The notes below the pieces were generated by a model. That model made no database searches, was not told the DNA's origin, and was given only the letters and a program-made list of their open reading frames with translations. From assembly GCF_022581195.2 (NCBI RefSeq), contig NC_061470.1:8370001-8434000 (forward strand): a stretch of DNA of 64,000 bases, written 5' to 3'. The position numbers and the translations under genes were made by a program. This DNA is from Helicoverpa zea. Taxonomy: Eukaryota; Arthropoda; Insecta; Lepidoptera; Noctuidae. Positions 46,763 to 59,115 of the stretch are shown piece by piece. Position 1 is the stretch's first letter; every line of letters begins with the position of its first letter.

Positions 46763-49467
46763 TTAGAGACCATACTCTTTGATGAGTTGCCCAGCTATAA
46801 CAAGTCTCTGGATTTCAGAAGTGCCTTCATATATTTCTGTAATTCTGGCATCACGGTAGTGTCTCTCTGCTGGCATGTCGGAAACATAGCCCATTCCACC
46901 AAGGATCTAAAAAAGGAAAGCACTTTATTATGAAATATTCTGCATTTTAAATAAGTTTAAATTTTAGAAATTTGGTTTTAGTGCCATCTCATCTTCAGAT
47001 TTCACTGGGCTGATTCATACACCTACAACATATCTATAGTCTGTTTTTTAATCTCGTAGACTAAATTGACACTTGCAAAATGTCAAACTTTCTAATAATT
47101 TTGCTAGCTCTGTGGTGCAGTGTTGTACTTACGATACCGGTTCGTTGAATCGTAACTTTTTACAATAAGTCATCCTGAAATAATGGGCTTATCCTTGATG
47201 ACTACGCATCGCTTTGCGTGGTTAGATATCCCTGGCAGTTTGTAGCACGTCGTACAGCCATGTGTACGTACGTGAATTTTAAATATAAAACTTTGAATGA
47301 GTATTAAATTCGTCTATTATAGATAAAAAGTTACGATTCAACGAACCGGTATCGTAAGTACAACACTGCACCACAGAGCTAGCAAAATTATTAGAAAGTT
47401 TGACATTTTGCAAGTGTCAATTTAGTCTACGAGATTAAAAAACAGACTATAGGAGGTAAATAGTACAGACACAAAATTTTGGATGAAATGGCGCTAAGCC
47501 AACTTTATGTTGACTGCAGTCTAATATTTTTAAAACTATCTAATTTAGCTTTTAATAGCACATTTTTTTTTTTAAAGGCTGTTGGTGGTACAAACCTGTA
47601 TGCATTGATGGGATAAGAATGTGGCTGCCTCAGAAGCTGCCAGTTTTGCCATTGCAGCCTCCTTGGTATAAGGCTTCTTGTTATCCTTCAACCAAGCTGC
47701 TCTCCATGTGAGCAATCTTGCTGACTCCAGCTGCAAGGCCATATCAGCAAGCTTGTTTTGTATAGCTTGAAGTTTCATTATTGGTTTTCCAAAGGCTGTG
47801 CGTTTTGATGCATACTCGGCTGCAACATCTAATGAAGCCTGTAAACAGATATGACAATTAATATTCTGCTTTTTATGAGGTTAGTATTACTTTAATTGTG
47901 AAATATTTACCTGTGCTATACCTAAAGCTTGGGATGCAATACCAATTCTGCCAGCATCTAATGTCATCATTGCAATCTTAAATCCCAGACCTGGCTGACC
48001 AAGAATATTCTCTTTAGGGATATCACAGTCTTCAAACATCAGGGAACAAGTGGATGAACCTCTTATTCCTAGCTTGTCTTCTTTCTTTCCTAATTCAAGA
48101 CCTTTGATTGGTTTTGGGACTATAAAGGCAGATATTCCTTTGTGCTTCAGACTTTTGTCAGTAGTAGCAAAGACAACAGATGCTTTACTCTCATATCCAT
48201 TAGTGATCCAACATTTTGTGCCATTCAGTGTCCATTTGTCACCACTTTCCTTGGCTGTGGTGGATGCGGCTCCAGCATCAGATCCATTACCTGGCTCAGA
48301 AAGAGCAAAACACCCAACAATTTCACCTGAAACATGCCATTAAAGTTTTAATATAAATTCTTTCATTGTTCATGAATCATGGAACTTAACTTATATTGTA
48401 TGTGTGCTCCTTGGTCATTTAGATTCTGTAAAAAAACTAACAAGAACTCATAATTTGTTCATAAAAGATTTCCAGATCTCTAACAATTCTGAAGAAAATA
48501 TACCTTATTATCAATGTCTCAAATAGTAAAATCTTAGTAAGATACATATCCAGGTAGAAAAGTGAACCTGGCTATGGCATAAGCCAACATAAATTAAAAG
48601 CAAATTATGGTAAGTAAAGCATTCACCATCACCATATTGTGCAACCAAGATCACCTCCCAGTGATCAATAGAAGTGTCCTAATTATGTTATTTGTTGCTG
48701 CCAGCATACACCCACTGTGTGTGTAGTGAGAGTTCCAGACCAGACAGTATATAACTTACTAGCATCACATATCCAGAGAAAGTGGCGGTGCTTTCAACAA
48801 CCACAGGCCACAATCGCCACAATTAAATCATTGTGAACATTTTGCTGGGCTCAAACAAAAAATTCATGCTGGTATGAAAATAATATGATTACTGTGTCCA
48901 CTTGAAGTTGCAAACAATTCATAAATAGATGCACACAATTTATAGATTTGACTCAACTTTGATTACAGACCTGTACAGAATGGTGTGACGAACTCTTGCT
49001 TTTGTTTGTCATTGCCCCAGTGCATAACAGGGCCTAAGTATAGGGAGTTGTTGACAGACATTATGACTCCTGCTGACGCACACCCTCTTGATATTTCTTC
49101 TAATGCGATAGCGTACGCGAGGTAGTCCAGACCAGCTCCGCCAAGTTCCTCCGGCACCGCTATAGACATCAGTCCGAGTTCACCCATTTTCTTGATAGCA
49201 TCACCAGGATATAAATGTTCGCGATCGAACTTAGCAGCGTTGGGCTTTAGTTCCCCTTCAGCAAAGTCTCTACATGTTTTATACAGCATTTGGTAATCTT
49301 CAGATAATGCTGAAAGTGATGCTATGCATCTTGTCTGCCTGACACTTGTTGGAGCTGCAAAATAAATATAAATACAAGTTAATTTTGTTCCGGGATAACT
49401 AATGATGCAACAAAAGTTAATACTACTTACCAAGTGTTTGAACTAGCTTAGAGAAATTTTTTATCAT
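46763..49467 (-). CDS. Arc42: Short-chain-type acyl-CoA dehydrogenase (ACADS/Arc42)
   Basis: Five exons (49431-49467, 48971-49354, 47911-48326, 47596-47838, 46763-46906) join in frame to 407 aa, close to mammalian SCAD. It is a mitochondrial FAD enzyme catalysing the first step of beta-oxidation of short acyl-CoA with ETF as acceptor. The N-terminus MIKNFSKLVQTL...VRQTRCIAS is basic and fits a presequence. Seen motifs are PEELGGAGLDYLAYAIALEE, CFALSEPGNGSDAGAAS (flavin/substrate region), KCWITNG, RIGIASQALGIAQ, FGKPIMKLQAIQ and the C-terminal RDARITEIYEGTSEIQRLVI; Glu in IYEGTSE is the catalytic base of the family. It could be a close paralogue acting on branched or medium chains, but similarity to Drosophila Arc42 favours SCAD. 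It is divergent with POLDIP2 and tail to tail with ARPC3. Confidence 0.93.
47034..47452. repeat. MITE with about 128-bp near-perfect terminal inverted repeats
   Basis: The arms 47034-47161 and 47325-47452 are essentially exact reverse complements (outer end ctatagtctg, inner end ..cgtaacttttt). The spacer is 163 bp. It lies in the last intron of the acyl-CoA dehydrogenase gene. No target duplication is obvious, though TATA occurs at both edges. Confidence 0.9.
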
Positions 49468-49858
49468 TTTAGAATAATTAGTTTTAATAACAAAAACAAT
49501 GCACTATCTACAGCTGGAAATCAAAATAATTTAGGACTTTGAGCTCACTCGTTTAGAAATCTACTTAATTAATTCGGAACTTTGTAACAAGCCATCGAGA
49601 CAAATTGAGAGCGAGAATCTTGATCTCGATTGCAATATCAATATTTTTGGAATCAGAAAAGTGTGGATGAAAACTTTATAATTTCCGTTTATTTATCAGA
49701 AAAAATATATTTTTATTAAGTTTAAAACCTTATCAAAGAATCGACTACGACATGAAATAAAAAATGTCCCGGTCTATTGATTGATTACTTTGACTCTTGT
49801 CAAAGTCAAGTGTAGTGTCAAACAAAAATAGGAAAAAAATACAAATTACAATGATAAA
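49468..49858. promoter_or_regulatory. Shared divergent promoter region of SCAD and POLDIP2
   Basis: Only 391 bp separate the start codons. An inverted repeat with arms actttgac and gtcaaagt around a 4-bp spacer lies at 49787-49806 and resembles nuclear-receptor half sites of the caaagtc type. Both products are mitochondrial, so co-regulation is plausible. Confidence 0.55.
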
Positions 49859-52786
49859 ATGGAGATATTGTTAAGAATTTTACCAACTACGCCAGTAAAA
49901 TTAACTGCTTCTAGAATTCTTTTATGTCATGTAGCAAATTATACCAGGTAAATACTAGAGTAACAGTAAATATCTGCATAACCTATATATTTTTAAAAAT
50001 ACTAATAACTATTATTTCAGATTGGCTGAGGTTGGAAAACTCGAACAACCGAAGGCAACAGGCAAATATGACACGGGACAATTGATTTTGCATAAAGTAT
50101 TCGGTTATCGTGGGGTGATCCTGTTCCCGTGGTTGGCACGAGTGTACGACAGGGATGCCACCAACAAGAAGGAGAGCAAAGACTCCTCAGGTAGCTCTGA
50201 GGCGTCGGGAGACTCCCTGTCTAACGTGGGCAAGGAAGTCAAGGGCCGAACACATACATTCTATCAAGTCCTAATTGATACCAGGGATGCACCTTACATA
50301 GTAAGTATCCTTACATTTTAAAGTATTTATGGTTCATGGACTGCTTTTAATTATTTCAAGTGATCTATTTGAAGAGGATAATATCTGGATTTGTGGCATG
50401 CCCTATATGGTGAAATATTATGAGTTCTAATGATTAATTGGCAAACTTCCACTTTCCTTTTCAAATATGCTAACTATGCAATGACATAATCTTGTATAAT
50501 ATGTTATGTGTACTCATGTTAAGTTAAATATACGTATGGAAATATGACTAGTTGATATAAAGCTTGTTTTGCACCCTGTATATTGTGGAAGCCTTCGATG
50601 TGAAGTCCTTCTTAGGATAAAAGCAAAATAAATAAGATATGTGGTATTATATGCTAAGGTTAATCAGGTTGATGATAATGCCAATAGGCTGAATAAATGT
50701 GTTATGATGAATACTAACAACCCCAATTATTTTTGACTGTGACAACACACATCGACATGAGGCCTGAATGGAAGAGAAAGGTATAACTAAAAAATATGTG
50801 AAACAATAATATTAGTATAATTAAATGCTCTAATTTTAACTAACATTTAAATTAAAAATGGATTTACTGCAGCTGTATGTTTTTAATTTAGTTATCACTG
50901 TTTTCATAACAAATCACTATCAATACAGAATGTAGAATGTAGACATATTTATACCATTTATATACTTTTAGCAAATAAAAAGTTAATAAAGGTCATACTA
51001 AAATACATGAACATTTTCCATATCTCATAACATCAACAAAATAAGTTCAGGTTTAGATATTCTTGTACCTCATTAAAACCAAAACAGAACTGGCTAGTAC
51101 AATATGCATATGCATAAAAATATTTTTCATGTACTCTAAGTATTGTATTTATATTTTAGCGTGCGCAAACTGAGGCAGTGACTTTCCTTGGCAACCAAGA
51201 GTCAAGCCGCAGTCTATATGCCATCCCTGGGCTGGACTATGTGGCACATGATGACATTATCCCCTATACTTCGGTAGAGCGAGTCCCCTTGCAACATGAG
51301 CTATTTGACAAATTCCTTATGCATAATGCAGATAAAGGTGAGTGATAAACTATGTGGATAACTTATGTACCCAAACAAAATAATAATGCTACATTATGTA
51401 TACAATGTTTTAGTACCCCCAGATGAAATAACCCATTGAATGATTTGGCTGAGTGGGACAATTGTGTACTAGTTTTCTCTGCTTTCTGAGGCTATTATAA
51501 TTTTTTTAAATGTTTAATACGTATTATAATACGTATTTTCAGATCCACCATTCATTGCTCAAGAGACTTTGAGAGCATGGCAGAAGAAGAACCATCCATG
51601 GCTGGAACTGAGCGACGTGCATCGGGAGACGACCGAGGGTGTTCGAGTCACCGTCATTCCATTTTACATGGGCAGCCGCGAGTCACAGAATTCAGCTGTT
51701 TATTGGGTAAGCCAGTAATTTGCAGCTAAATTTACGAGCATGCAGCATTACCATTCTGTCACATCCTCGATGATACCTAAGGTGTTATAAAATTGCGGTA
51801 ATTGTAAAGCAATTGACAAATTTTACAGAAAACTTGCAAAAAGTTGATTAACCTTAACCTCGTGTACAAAGCGCCTAAAATTGGTATCTGCGCCGCACGC
51901 AACTCGTGTATAGAAGACAAGTTAGGCAGAAACTATAAAAATCACTACATTGTATAAAACAAAGTCGCTTATTCTGTCGCCGTGTTCGATTTTAGGAAGG
52001 TTTAAATGTATTATAATGTACATTAAATAGTGGGGGAAATACTGTTATCCCGTGCGAAGCCGGAGCGGGTGGCTAGTTTGTTAACAAAATTTTGACTGTT
52101 TGTAATTGTACGTATTCTTGTTCCAGTGGCGTTACTGTATCCGGCTGGAGAACCTGGGGTCGCAGGCGGTGCAGCTGCGCGAGCGGCACTGGCGCATCTT
52201 CTCGCTGAGCGGCACGCTGGAGACCGTGCGCGGCCGCGGCGTGGTGGGGCAGGAGCCCGTGCTGGCCCGCCACTCGCCCGCCTTCCAGTACAGCAGCCAC
52301 GTCTCGCTGCAGGCGCCTAGCGGTCACATGTGGTATGTGGCACACGTTTTATCCTTTCAAGTGAATTATTTTCAAAAAAAAAATTTTTTTGGGACAATTT
52401 CTGTATCTTTGTATGTACATTGTGCAACATTTCTAGAAATTCAGGGATATTGATTGAAACAACAATCTATGCATAAATGACGTCTAAATCACAGATTAGT
52501 TCAGGGTTGTGTACCAGCAATATCAAGTCGAATTCAGTTGGAGTTTTCTAAAATCCTAGATTATAGTCATGGGTGCGGATTAGAGATAGTGCATACTCTT
52601 AGTATTTATTACAACAATGACCTCAAGTGATATCACAACATACTAAAGGAAATAAAATGTTGTTCCAGGGGCACATTCAGAATGGAACGTGAAGACGGCT
52701 ACACATTCGACTGTCGGATTCCACCGTTTTCGTTGGAGAGTAAACCTGACGAGAGCTCCCCGGCCGCGCCCACCGCCGCCGCGTGA
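49859..52786 (+). CDS. POLDIP2: POLDIP2 homologue (YccV-like + ApaG domain protein)
   Basis: Six exons (49859-49947, 50021-50300, 51160-51337, 51543-51706, 52127-52332, 52669-52786) join to 344 aa; the human protein is 368. POLDIP2 is mostly mitochondrial and has reported roles in DNA replication/repair and mitochondrial proteostasis; the insect role is not established. The N-terminus MEILLRILPTTPVKLTASR is basic and presequence-like. The YccV-like domain covers about 45-195 (YDTGQLILHKVFGYRGVI, TFYQVLIDTRDAPY, then YVAHDDIIPYTSVERV). The ApaG/DUF525 domain covers about 220-330 (WWRYCIRLENLGSQAVQLRE, GRGVVGQEPVL, GHMWGTFRM). A Ser/Gly insert lies near residues 85-100. An ATG at 49851 in another frame stops after seven codons, so 49859 is chosen. 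Introns 1-3 show nothing notable. Confidence 0.94.
51942..52076 (+). mobile_element. Short Helitron-like element, 135 bp
   Basis: It starts tcactacattgtataaaac after A and ends gcgaagccggagcgggtggctag before T, again A|TC...CTAG|T. It lies in POLDIP2 intron 4, with its end only 50 bp before exon 5. A decayed relative is at 1781-1990. Confidence 0.7.
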
Positions 52787-54852
52787 CCGCTCTCACACGA
52801 CGCTACGGTTCTGCCGGCACTTACCGCGACTGACCGGAGACAAAGTGCCTCTACACTTCATTTGAGTAGGCATAAACAATCTTGATAGAACTTTTTATAA
52901 AAATACACATTAAACAAATAAACTAGGGCTTAAAATAATGATTGAATTGATTAAGTTGTTATTATTGTATTTACACTGATTTTTTGCCGCATTTTATTTT
53001 TAAATGAGTTTTCAAATAAAAAGTTATATCATGTTTGTTTATCTTTAGTTGAGTGCCTATTCAAATGGAGTACAGACGGCGTTTTAATGTACGCGTATTC
53101 AGCAAACGATAGTTAAGCGCCTTCAGTCTGTGCTGTTTATAAGAAAAACTATATTTTGACACAAGATTGAGCACAAGTGCCCACTCCTGTCACGCAGCAC
53201 ATTCAAAATGTGTGTACGCGTGTATTGGAACACCTAGGCAAAAGTTAACTGACAACATAAACGTCTGTTTTATTAATAACTGTGTAGAGTTGTTCTAAGA
53301 AAACTGACGGTCATGTTATCTGTGCATTTCCGAGTCTCTCGCGCGTCAGTGGCCTGCTGGAACCGGACAACTCGAAGCAAACCGACTATATTACGCGATC
53401 CTAGACATTGACTATCCACGGCTCGCCGGGATGTGATGAATAACCTTTGTGATATTCTTCAACAGTCAGTCATAGCCATCGTTGTTTATAGAGGAATGAT
53501 CATATGCCTGTTAGCTTTATTTATTATGTTGTTGTTGAGCGTAGATTGAAATTCTTCGAAAATATTCATTACATCCTATGTTTTGTAAAGAATAAAATCA
53601 TTAGTTATTTTAAAATAATTCCTAGATCTGTAATAAATTACAGTATTCTGTTTGAAAAGTTATTTGTGAGTTTATTTTACTTGCACCCCAGAATACTAAG
53701 AGCGTAACCAGCAATATTACGTAGTATTGTCATACTGAAATAAAAAAATGTTACCATCTCTAAGAGACTTTAATAAGTAACTTCAAAAAAATAAGGAAGT
53801 AAAATTTCGAATTGCACAATACTATACATAATTATATAATCAAAGCTGTACAAGATAAATAATTAACATTTTATATAATAATACTCGGTTGCATACAAGT
53901 AATCTATAAATTAATATTATAGGATTAATAAGTCTATTCTACAAAATCCCATACATCTCGTAAATAACATCAACTCTTGATTTTGTAACCTTCATTTCAT
54001 GTGAACAATCTGATTTAAGCTATGGCGAACTTTAACAGCTACGTTATGCTTGTAATTAATACAAAAAGGCACTAGTTTTGCTTAAAATAACAATTATAAT
54101 CTTTGGTAAAATCACATGAACGAAGTTTCGAACAAACCAGCGCTTGAGGCGGTCGGCGAGGCGTTCACACGCGGCACAGGCGGTGGACATGCGTAGCAAA
54201 GCTCAATAAAGCTGAATAATTGATTTGAGTAACAAAGTTTGCGAATATTTAGCTAACCATCAATGTAAACGTACGTCGTCGACTGTCTCAGTTTTCGTGT
54301 TGGTGTGTTCGAAACTTTAGACTTGGAGTCACAATACCATTGGAAGGTTCCAGATCATCTTACTTCAATGTACAGCTAATACTTATAATTTAACATTCAA
54401 CCCCAATATTAATATTCAGAATTCATTAGTTACTAGTTGCTTCCATTCTATTAGTATGCAATAATAAAAATCGCACGAAGCAGTTCTACAATAGTGATTA
54501 ACTTGCTAAATTCGAAGTATGTAAGTGTATCAAAATATTGCTTATTGAAATTATTAATTAACACTTCGTACCGTTTTGTGGGTTAACAACTGTACCTACT
54601 AACTGTTTCCTATATAAAGTGCGAAAGATAAGCGCGGCAACGCCATTATCAAAGCACAGAGCTAGAATAACAAAACAAGCTTGGCTCTTTCTAACTTTAC
54701 CGAGTACAGGAGATAAGTATAACGCAAACAACTAATTGGTTACCTACCTAAATTAGGGCTCAATTGACTGGGTGTAGCCGCGCTTCTCTTAGCTATAACG
54801 AGCGTACACTTATCACCGTGGTGTGTCGAGCTGACCGCTGTGCAGTGCGTCA
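52787..54852. other. Convergent 3' region of POLDIP2 and AMPK alpha
   Basis: No gene is supported between the two stop codons. POLDIP2 has a candidate aataaa at 52917-52922. A dispersed repeat spans 52880-53065 (see 720-935). The AMPK 3' UTR is expected in the right part. The 67-codon frame at 53504-53707 has no protein-like character. Confidence 0.5.
52880..53065 (+). repeat. Dispersed repeat, copy B (copy A at 720-935)
   Basis: This is the same AT-rich sequence family as 720-935. It contains the POLDIP2 candidate poly(A) signal. Confidence 0.5.
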
Positions 54853-57800
54853 CTACCGCGCGAGCTGTATGATGAGCGCGGCGCACATCTCGAAGAACTC
54901 CATGGTGTGGTGCCCCTGCGGGCCCGTGGGGGACGACGCCGGGGGCGGGGGCGGGGCAGATACTAGCGGCGACGCCGTCTCCTCTTCAGAGTCCTCTTTC
55001 TCGCCCGATAGTGACTTGAAATCGAGTAAGTACGACTTGTAGTCCACTTGGTATAGCTGCAGCGACATCTTCACGTATTTTTCTGTCATCTTGTTTAGTG
55101 TGCGTACCCTGTGAAAATAGTAATCTTTATCACTTTATGTTCATCTTTTGGTAAATAAATTCGTGAAGATATTTTTGGAAGTAGGTACACTGTCTGGTCG
55201 CCAACTCCCAGTGTACTTACCTAACATGATAAGGATTGATGACTTTCCATTCGTAGTCGAGAGCCTTCATAGCCCGAAATACTTCTAGCATGATGTCGTT
55301 AGGCTTGCTCTGAGACCTGATGCCCAAGTGCCATTTTGCTCTGTAGAACAAATAAAAATGAATTTACTTATAACCATGACAAGACGAAACATATTTTTTC
55401 TGATGTATATGTGTATGACACTACACTATGATGACACTAAAAGAAAGCTTATAAATGGAAAAGTCCGTTTTTTCACGTGATTTACGTCACGCTAAAACAG
55501 TTGAACTGATTAAGGCGTAATTTGGCTTGACTATATAGGTGCCCGGCAAACTAGACAACTTTTTATCAGGTTGCGGCATGTAGTTCCCACGGGATGCGGA
55601 TGATATCTCAGATATCCTCCGCGTCAATCATTATCCTGTCAACTTATTGTCGTCCACTACTGAATGTAGGCCTCTTTTAGTAAGCCCCGACTATTCTGAT
55701 CCATCCATCCATTCACTGCCGGCCACTTTCTTGAAATCTATTATTATAATATTGTGTTTGTGTGTAACCTTTTGATGGGAGTGCCTCTGGCCTTGTCCTG
55801 CTGCGGGTGCGGATGCGGCGCGATGCGCTCGGGGTGCGGCCGCGCCGTCTCCGCCGCCGCCGGCGGGGAGTTGCCTGCTTGGGGACAAAGAGTGGCTTAT
55901 TGATTGACCTCAAGATCATTGTTCAGAAGCTTTTTTATTGTACATACTTGCGGATAGGATAATTGTGATACAGTTAGTTGAGAAGCATTGCTCCTCCTAA
56001 GTTGACTACTTACCTAGTCACTTCACGGTAGTCAAAGAGAATGAAATGCATATGCATAAGGGTTCAACTGGCTTACTTCAGAGAAGAAAAGCTACTTGAC
56101 GGGAATTATTTGAGGTGGTTCTATTAGAACAATGTATTTAATTGTATAAACAATTTCTGATTAGTACATAGCAACAATTACAGCCAGTTTCTGTTATAGG
56201 TCATTTCTAATGATACCTACTTGCTACATAGAAGTCCTTAATTTCTGCCTTAGCAGCTTCGTCAGCGATCCTCTTATTGTCTATGATGAGATGATAAGCT
56301 ATGGCCAGCTGGTCGTGAGGATTTCCACTCAGTAAAGCATTGTGTACTTCATGCTCCTTGACACCAAACTTCTCACATACTTCTGCTATGGCTTCCGTAT
56401 CTATTACACTGTTGTCCTGAAATGAGCAAGTCCTTACAGTAATATCACAGTTTGATAGTTTATATTATTAATTACATGGTATTTAAAAATCAGTTAATAA
56501 TAACGGTGTTCAGACCGATTTTCGACCAAGGCGACTTTTATCTAAATAGATCAGCCAGTTGCACAGGACATTGTGCACAAACATTTGTGTAGACAAAGGA
56601 GCACTCTTTATTCCCTCAGTATCGTAGCAGTATCATAGCCTGATGGGTCAGCAATCTGCCACAACTGGAGATCGATCAGACGTAGGACCAATATTTACAT
56701 GGTGTAACTGTTTGTTTTAAGTCGTGTTTAAGTATTGAAGTCATTTGTTTGTGCTAGCAATTTTATCATACTGGATAGCAGAGCTTGTGGTGCTTTTCTG
56801 CCATTTATTGTGGCTGTTTAGTGTTCTTTTTTTGTGTTACTTATGTGTACATAAGTGATTCTAGAATCACTGTTTGCAGCATTTTGTTATGTAGTATAGC
56901 AAGAAGAAACAATAACATTAGTGATAAGTTGTAGGTATGTTGGCTCTCACCAATGGTTCACACACACACATGCAATGGAATGATATCCAGTTATTTGTCA
57001 AGCAGGACTTATGTGGGAGATACCATACCCAATAGGAATTAAACTATTGACATGCTTAAGTTTCATTGTCCATTTAACAATGTAAATAGCCCACATGTAA
57101 AATTAACCTTGGAATATATAGGAATAATTACCAGCCCTACCACCACAACTACAAAACCAACCAAAACAGGGATAAATATAAATAATATTTAAAGGATAAA
57201 CAAACTAAAACTACTTATTAACTAGTATTAAAAAAGGATGGGGTCTACATACTGTAATTACCTGCTCAACAGGAGACGGGAATAGATATCCGGGCAGGTC
57301 TTTTTGGAACCACTCGTGTTTCTTCACATCCTCAATAGTCGCTCTTTTCATGGGGTCCACTTGCAGCATCATACACAGTAGACTGACCACACTCTTGTTC
57401 AGGTACTCAGGTATGGGGAATATGCCCGACTTAATCTTTCTGAACAGTGTTGGCACGTGTTCATCGTCAAATGGAAGTGTTCCACAGAGTAGTGCATATA
57501 GGATTACTCCACATGACCACACATCAACTTCTGGACCGGCGTATAGTTTGCCGGATATCACCTGATCAAATAGAAGAAGCATTAGTTATCTTGATCAAAT
57601 ATTTTTTCAATATTTAGTAAGTATGTCAGGTATAAAAGCAGCCTGTAATTTTACTGTAACCCTGAATTTACATATAAATTTCCATGTGAATAACTTATTT
57701 CAAGTTGATATGAATGAATCTTTAAAATACATACTGAAAAATTTAATATAGTCTAACCTCAGGTGCAGCATAGTTAGGAGATCCACAAGAAGTCCTCAAA

Positions 57801-58444
57801 AATTCTCCATCCATCATCATGTTGGAGAGTCCAAAGTCAGCTATCTTTACATGCATGTTGTGATCCAGCAGCAGGTTCTCTGGCTTGAGGTCCCTGTGCA
57901 CTATCATGTGCCGGTGACAATAGTCCACACCAGATATGATCTGCTGGAAGAACCTCCTTGCTTCATGTTCCTGCAGTTTGCCCCGCTTCACTATGTAGTC
58001 AAACAGCTCACCCCCAGACACATATTCCATTATCATGAATATGTCTGTTGGAGTAGATATCACCTGGAAATAAACAACACAGGCTTAAGTTTGTTTTGTT
58101 ATTTTATAGGCAAAGCGTATGAGTCAAGTGTGACTTATTCAAGGTCACTGAATACATGAATATATTTAAATAATTTACAATAATACCTGATACAGTTTAA
58201 TGATGTGAGGATGTCTGAATAACTTAAGGTTCTGTATTTCTCGTCTGATCTTGCCCACGACATCGAGGCTCTTGATCTTCTGTCTGTTCAGAATCTTCAC
58301 GGCAACCTTGTGTTTGGTCAGCTGGTGCTCTCCGATCTTCACCTTACCGAAGGTACCGACGCCGAGGGTGGCTCCCAGCGTGTAGTGCCCTATCTTTACG
58401 ATAGGCTGGTTGCTCCCACTGGTTACAACAATCTTCTCAGCCAT
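54853..58444 (-). CDS. AMPKalpha: AMP-activated protein kinase catalytic subunit alpha
   Basis: Seven exons (58187-58444, 57758-58063, 57262-57561, 56221-56416, 55769-55874, 55221-55340, 54853-55108) join in frame to 513 aa. This is the Ser/Thr kinase of the AMPK energy-sensing complex with beta and gamma subunits; it phosphorylates metabolic enzymes when AMP rises. Seen: glycine loop LGVGTFGKVK (27-36), VAVK Lys50, HRDLKPEN with Asp144, DFG Asp162, and activation loop LRTSCGSPNYAAPE with Thr177 as the LKB1 site. A UBA-like autoinhibitory region follows (about 289-345, IAEVCEKFGVKEHEVHNALL), then a Pro/Ala/His-rich linker and the beta-binding C-terminal domain (AKWHLGIRSQSKPNDIM, KMSLQLYQVDYKSYLLDF, HTMEFFEMCAALIIQLAR). 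The linker loops are shorter than recalled for Drosophila. It is head to head with the zinc-finger gene. Confidence 0.97.
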
Positions 58445-59115
58445 CTTTCACAAAAACAATAGTAAACACTTAACAACAAAGCTCTTCACATGAGCATATA
58501 AAATTATGTGAGTATAACAATTATAAACTTGGCTTCATCTAATTAAAAATAAACGGCATAGTAAATAAAAATACGCAGTTCGAAAAGTTAAAACACAATA
58601 ATTTCGTATTCCGACGAGTGGAAGCAATTTTGAATGAACAATGAATGAATGAAAAATACGGAAACGTCAAAACTCAAAAACTCTAGACAAGAGAGGCCAA
58701 TGAAAGAGGCCTCATTCTCTCTCTCATGTTTTGAAAATGGGGTGTCTAAAGGACATCACTTCTTGCGATGATGATCATGTGATGATCTTAGCCGCTGATT
58801 TATCGTTTGGGTCCAGTGACTTAATTTCTCTACTTTCTATTTCGATATCATTACATTTTGATAGGAATTCGATAGTTTGTAAATCGAGCAGGCTAAGAAT
58901 AGGCGGATAAAGGGCTTCGATTCATCTAGAAATGGCAACACAAAAATGTATTTTGTCTATGAATTTATGTCTTTTATCTTCACCCCGCTTTCCCCGCTCC
59001 CGCCCCGCCCTGAGATTTTTCTGAGTGAGAGCCACCGAGGGCTGCTTTTTTAAAATAAATATTAGCAATATCCCTTGATAATTTAATATAACTGATTGTG
59101 TTGTGTTCGTCCGCT
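58445..59115. promoter_or_regulatory. Shared divergent promoter region of AMPK alpha and zinc-finger gene
   Basis: Start codons are 671 bp apart. A C-rich tract near 58981-59013 (cccgccccgccc) resembles GC boxes bound by Sp/KLF factors. No TATA box is evident. The AMPK 5' UTR occupies the left part. Confidence 0.5.

Noticed and set aside
55691..55919. Arg-rich minus-strand frames around AMPK exon 5
   Set aside because: Only the frame that joins exons 4 and 6 in phase is protein; the others are shifted reads of the same GC-rich linker exon.
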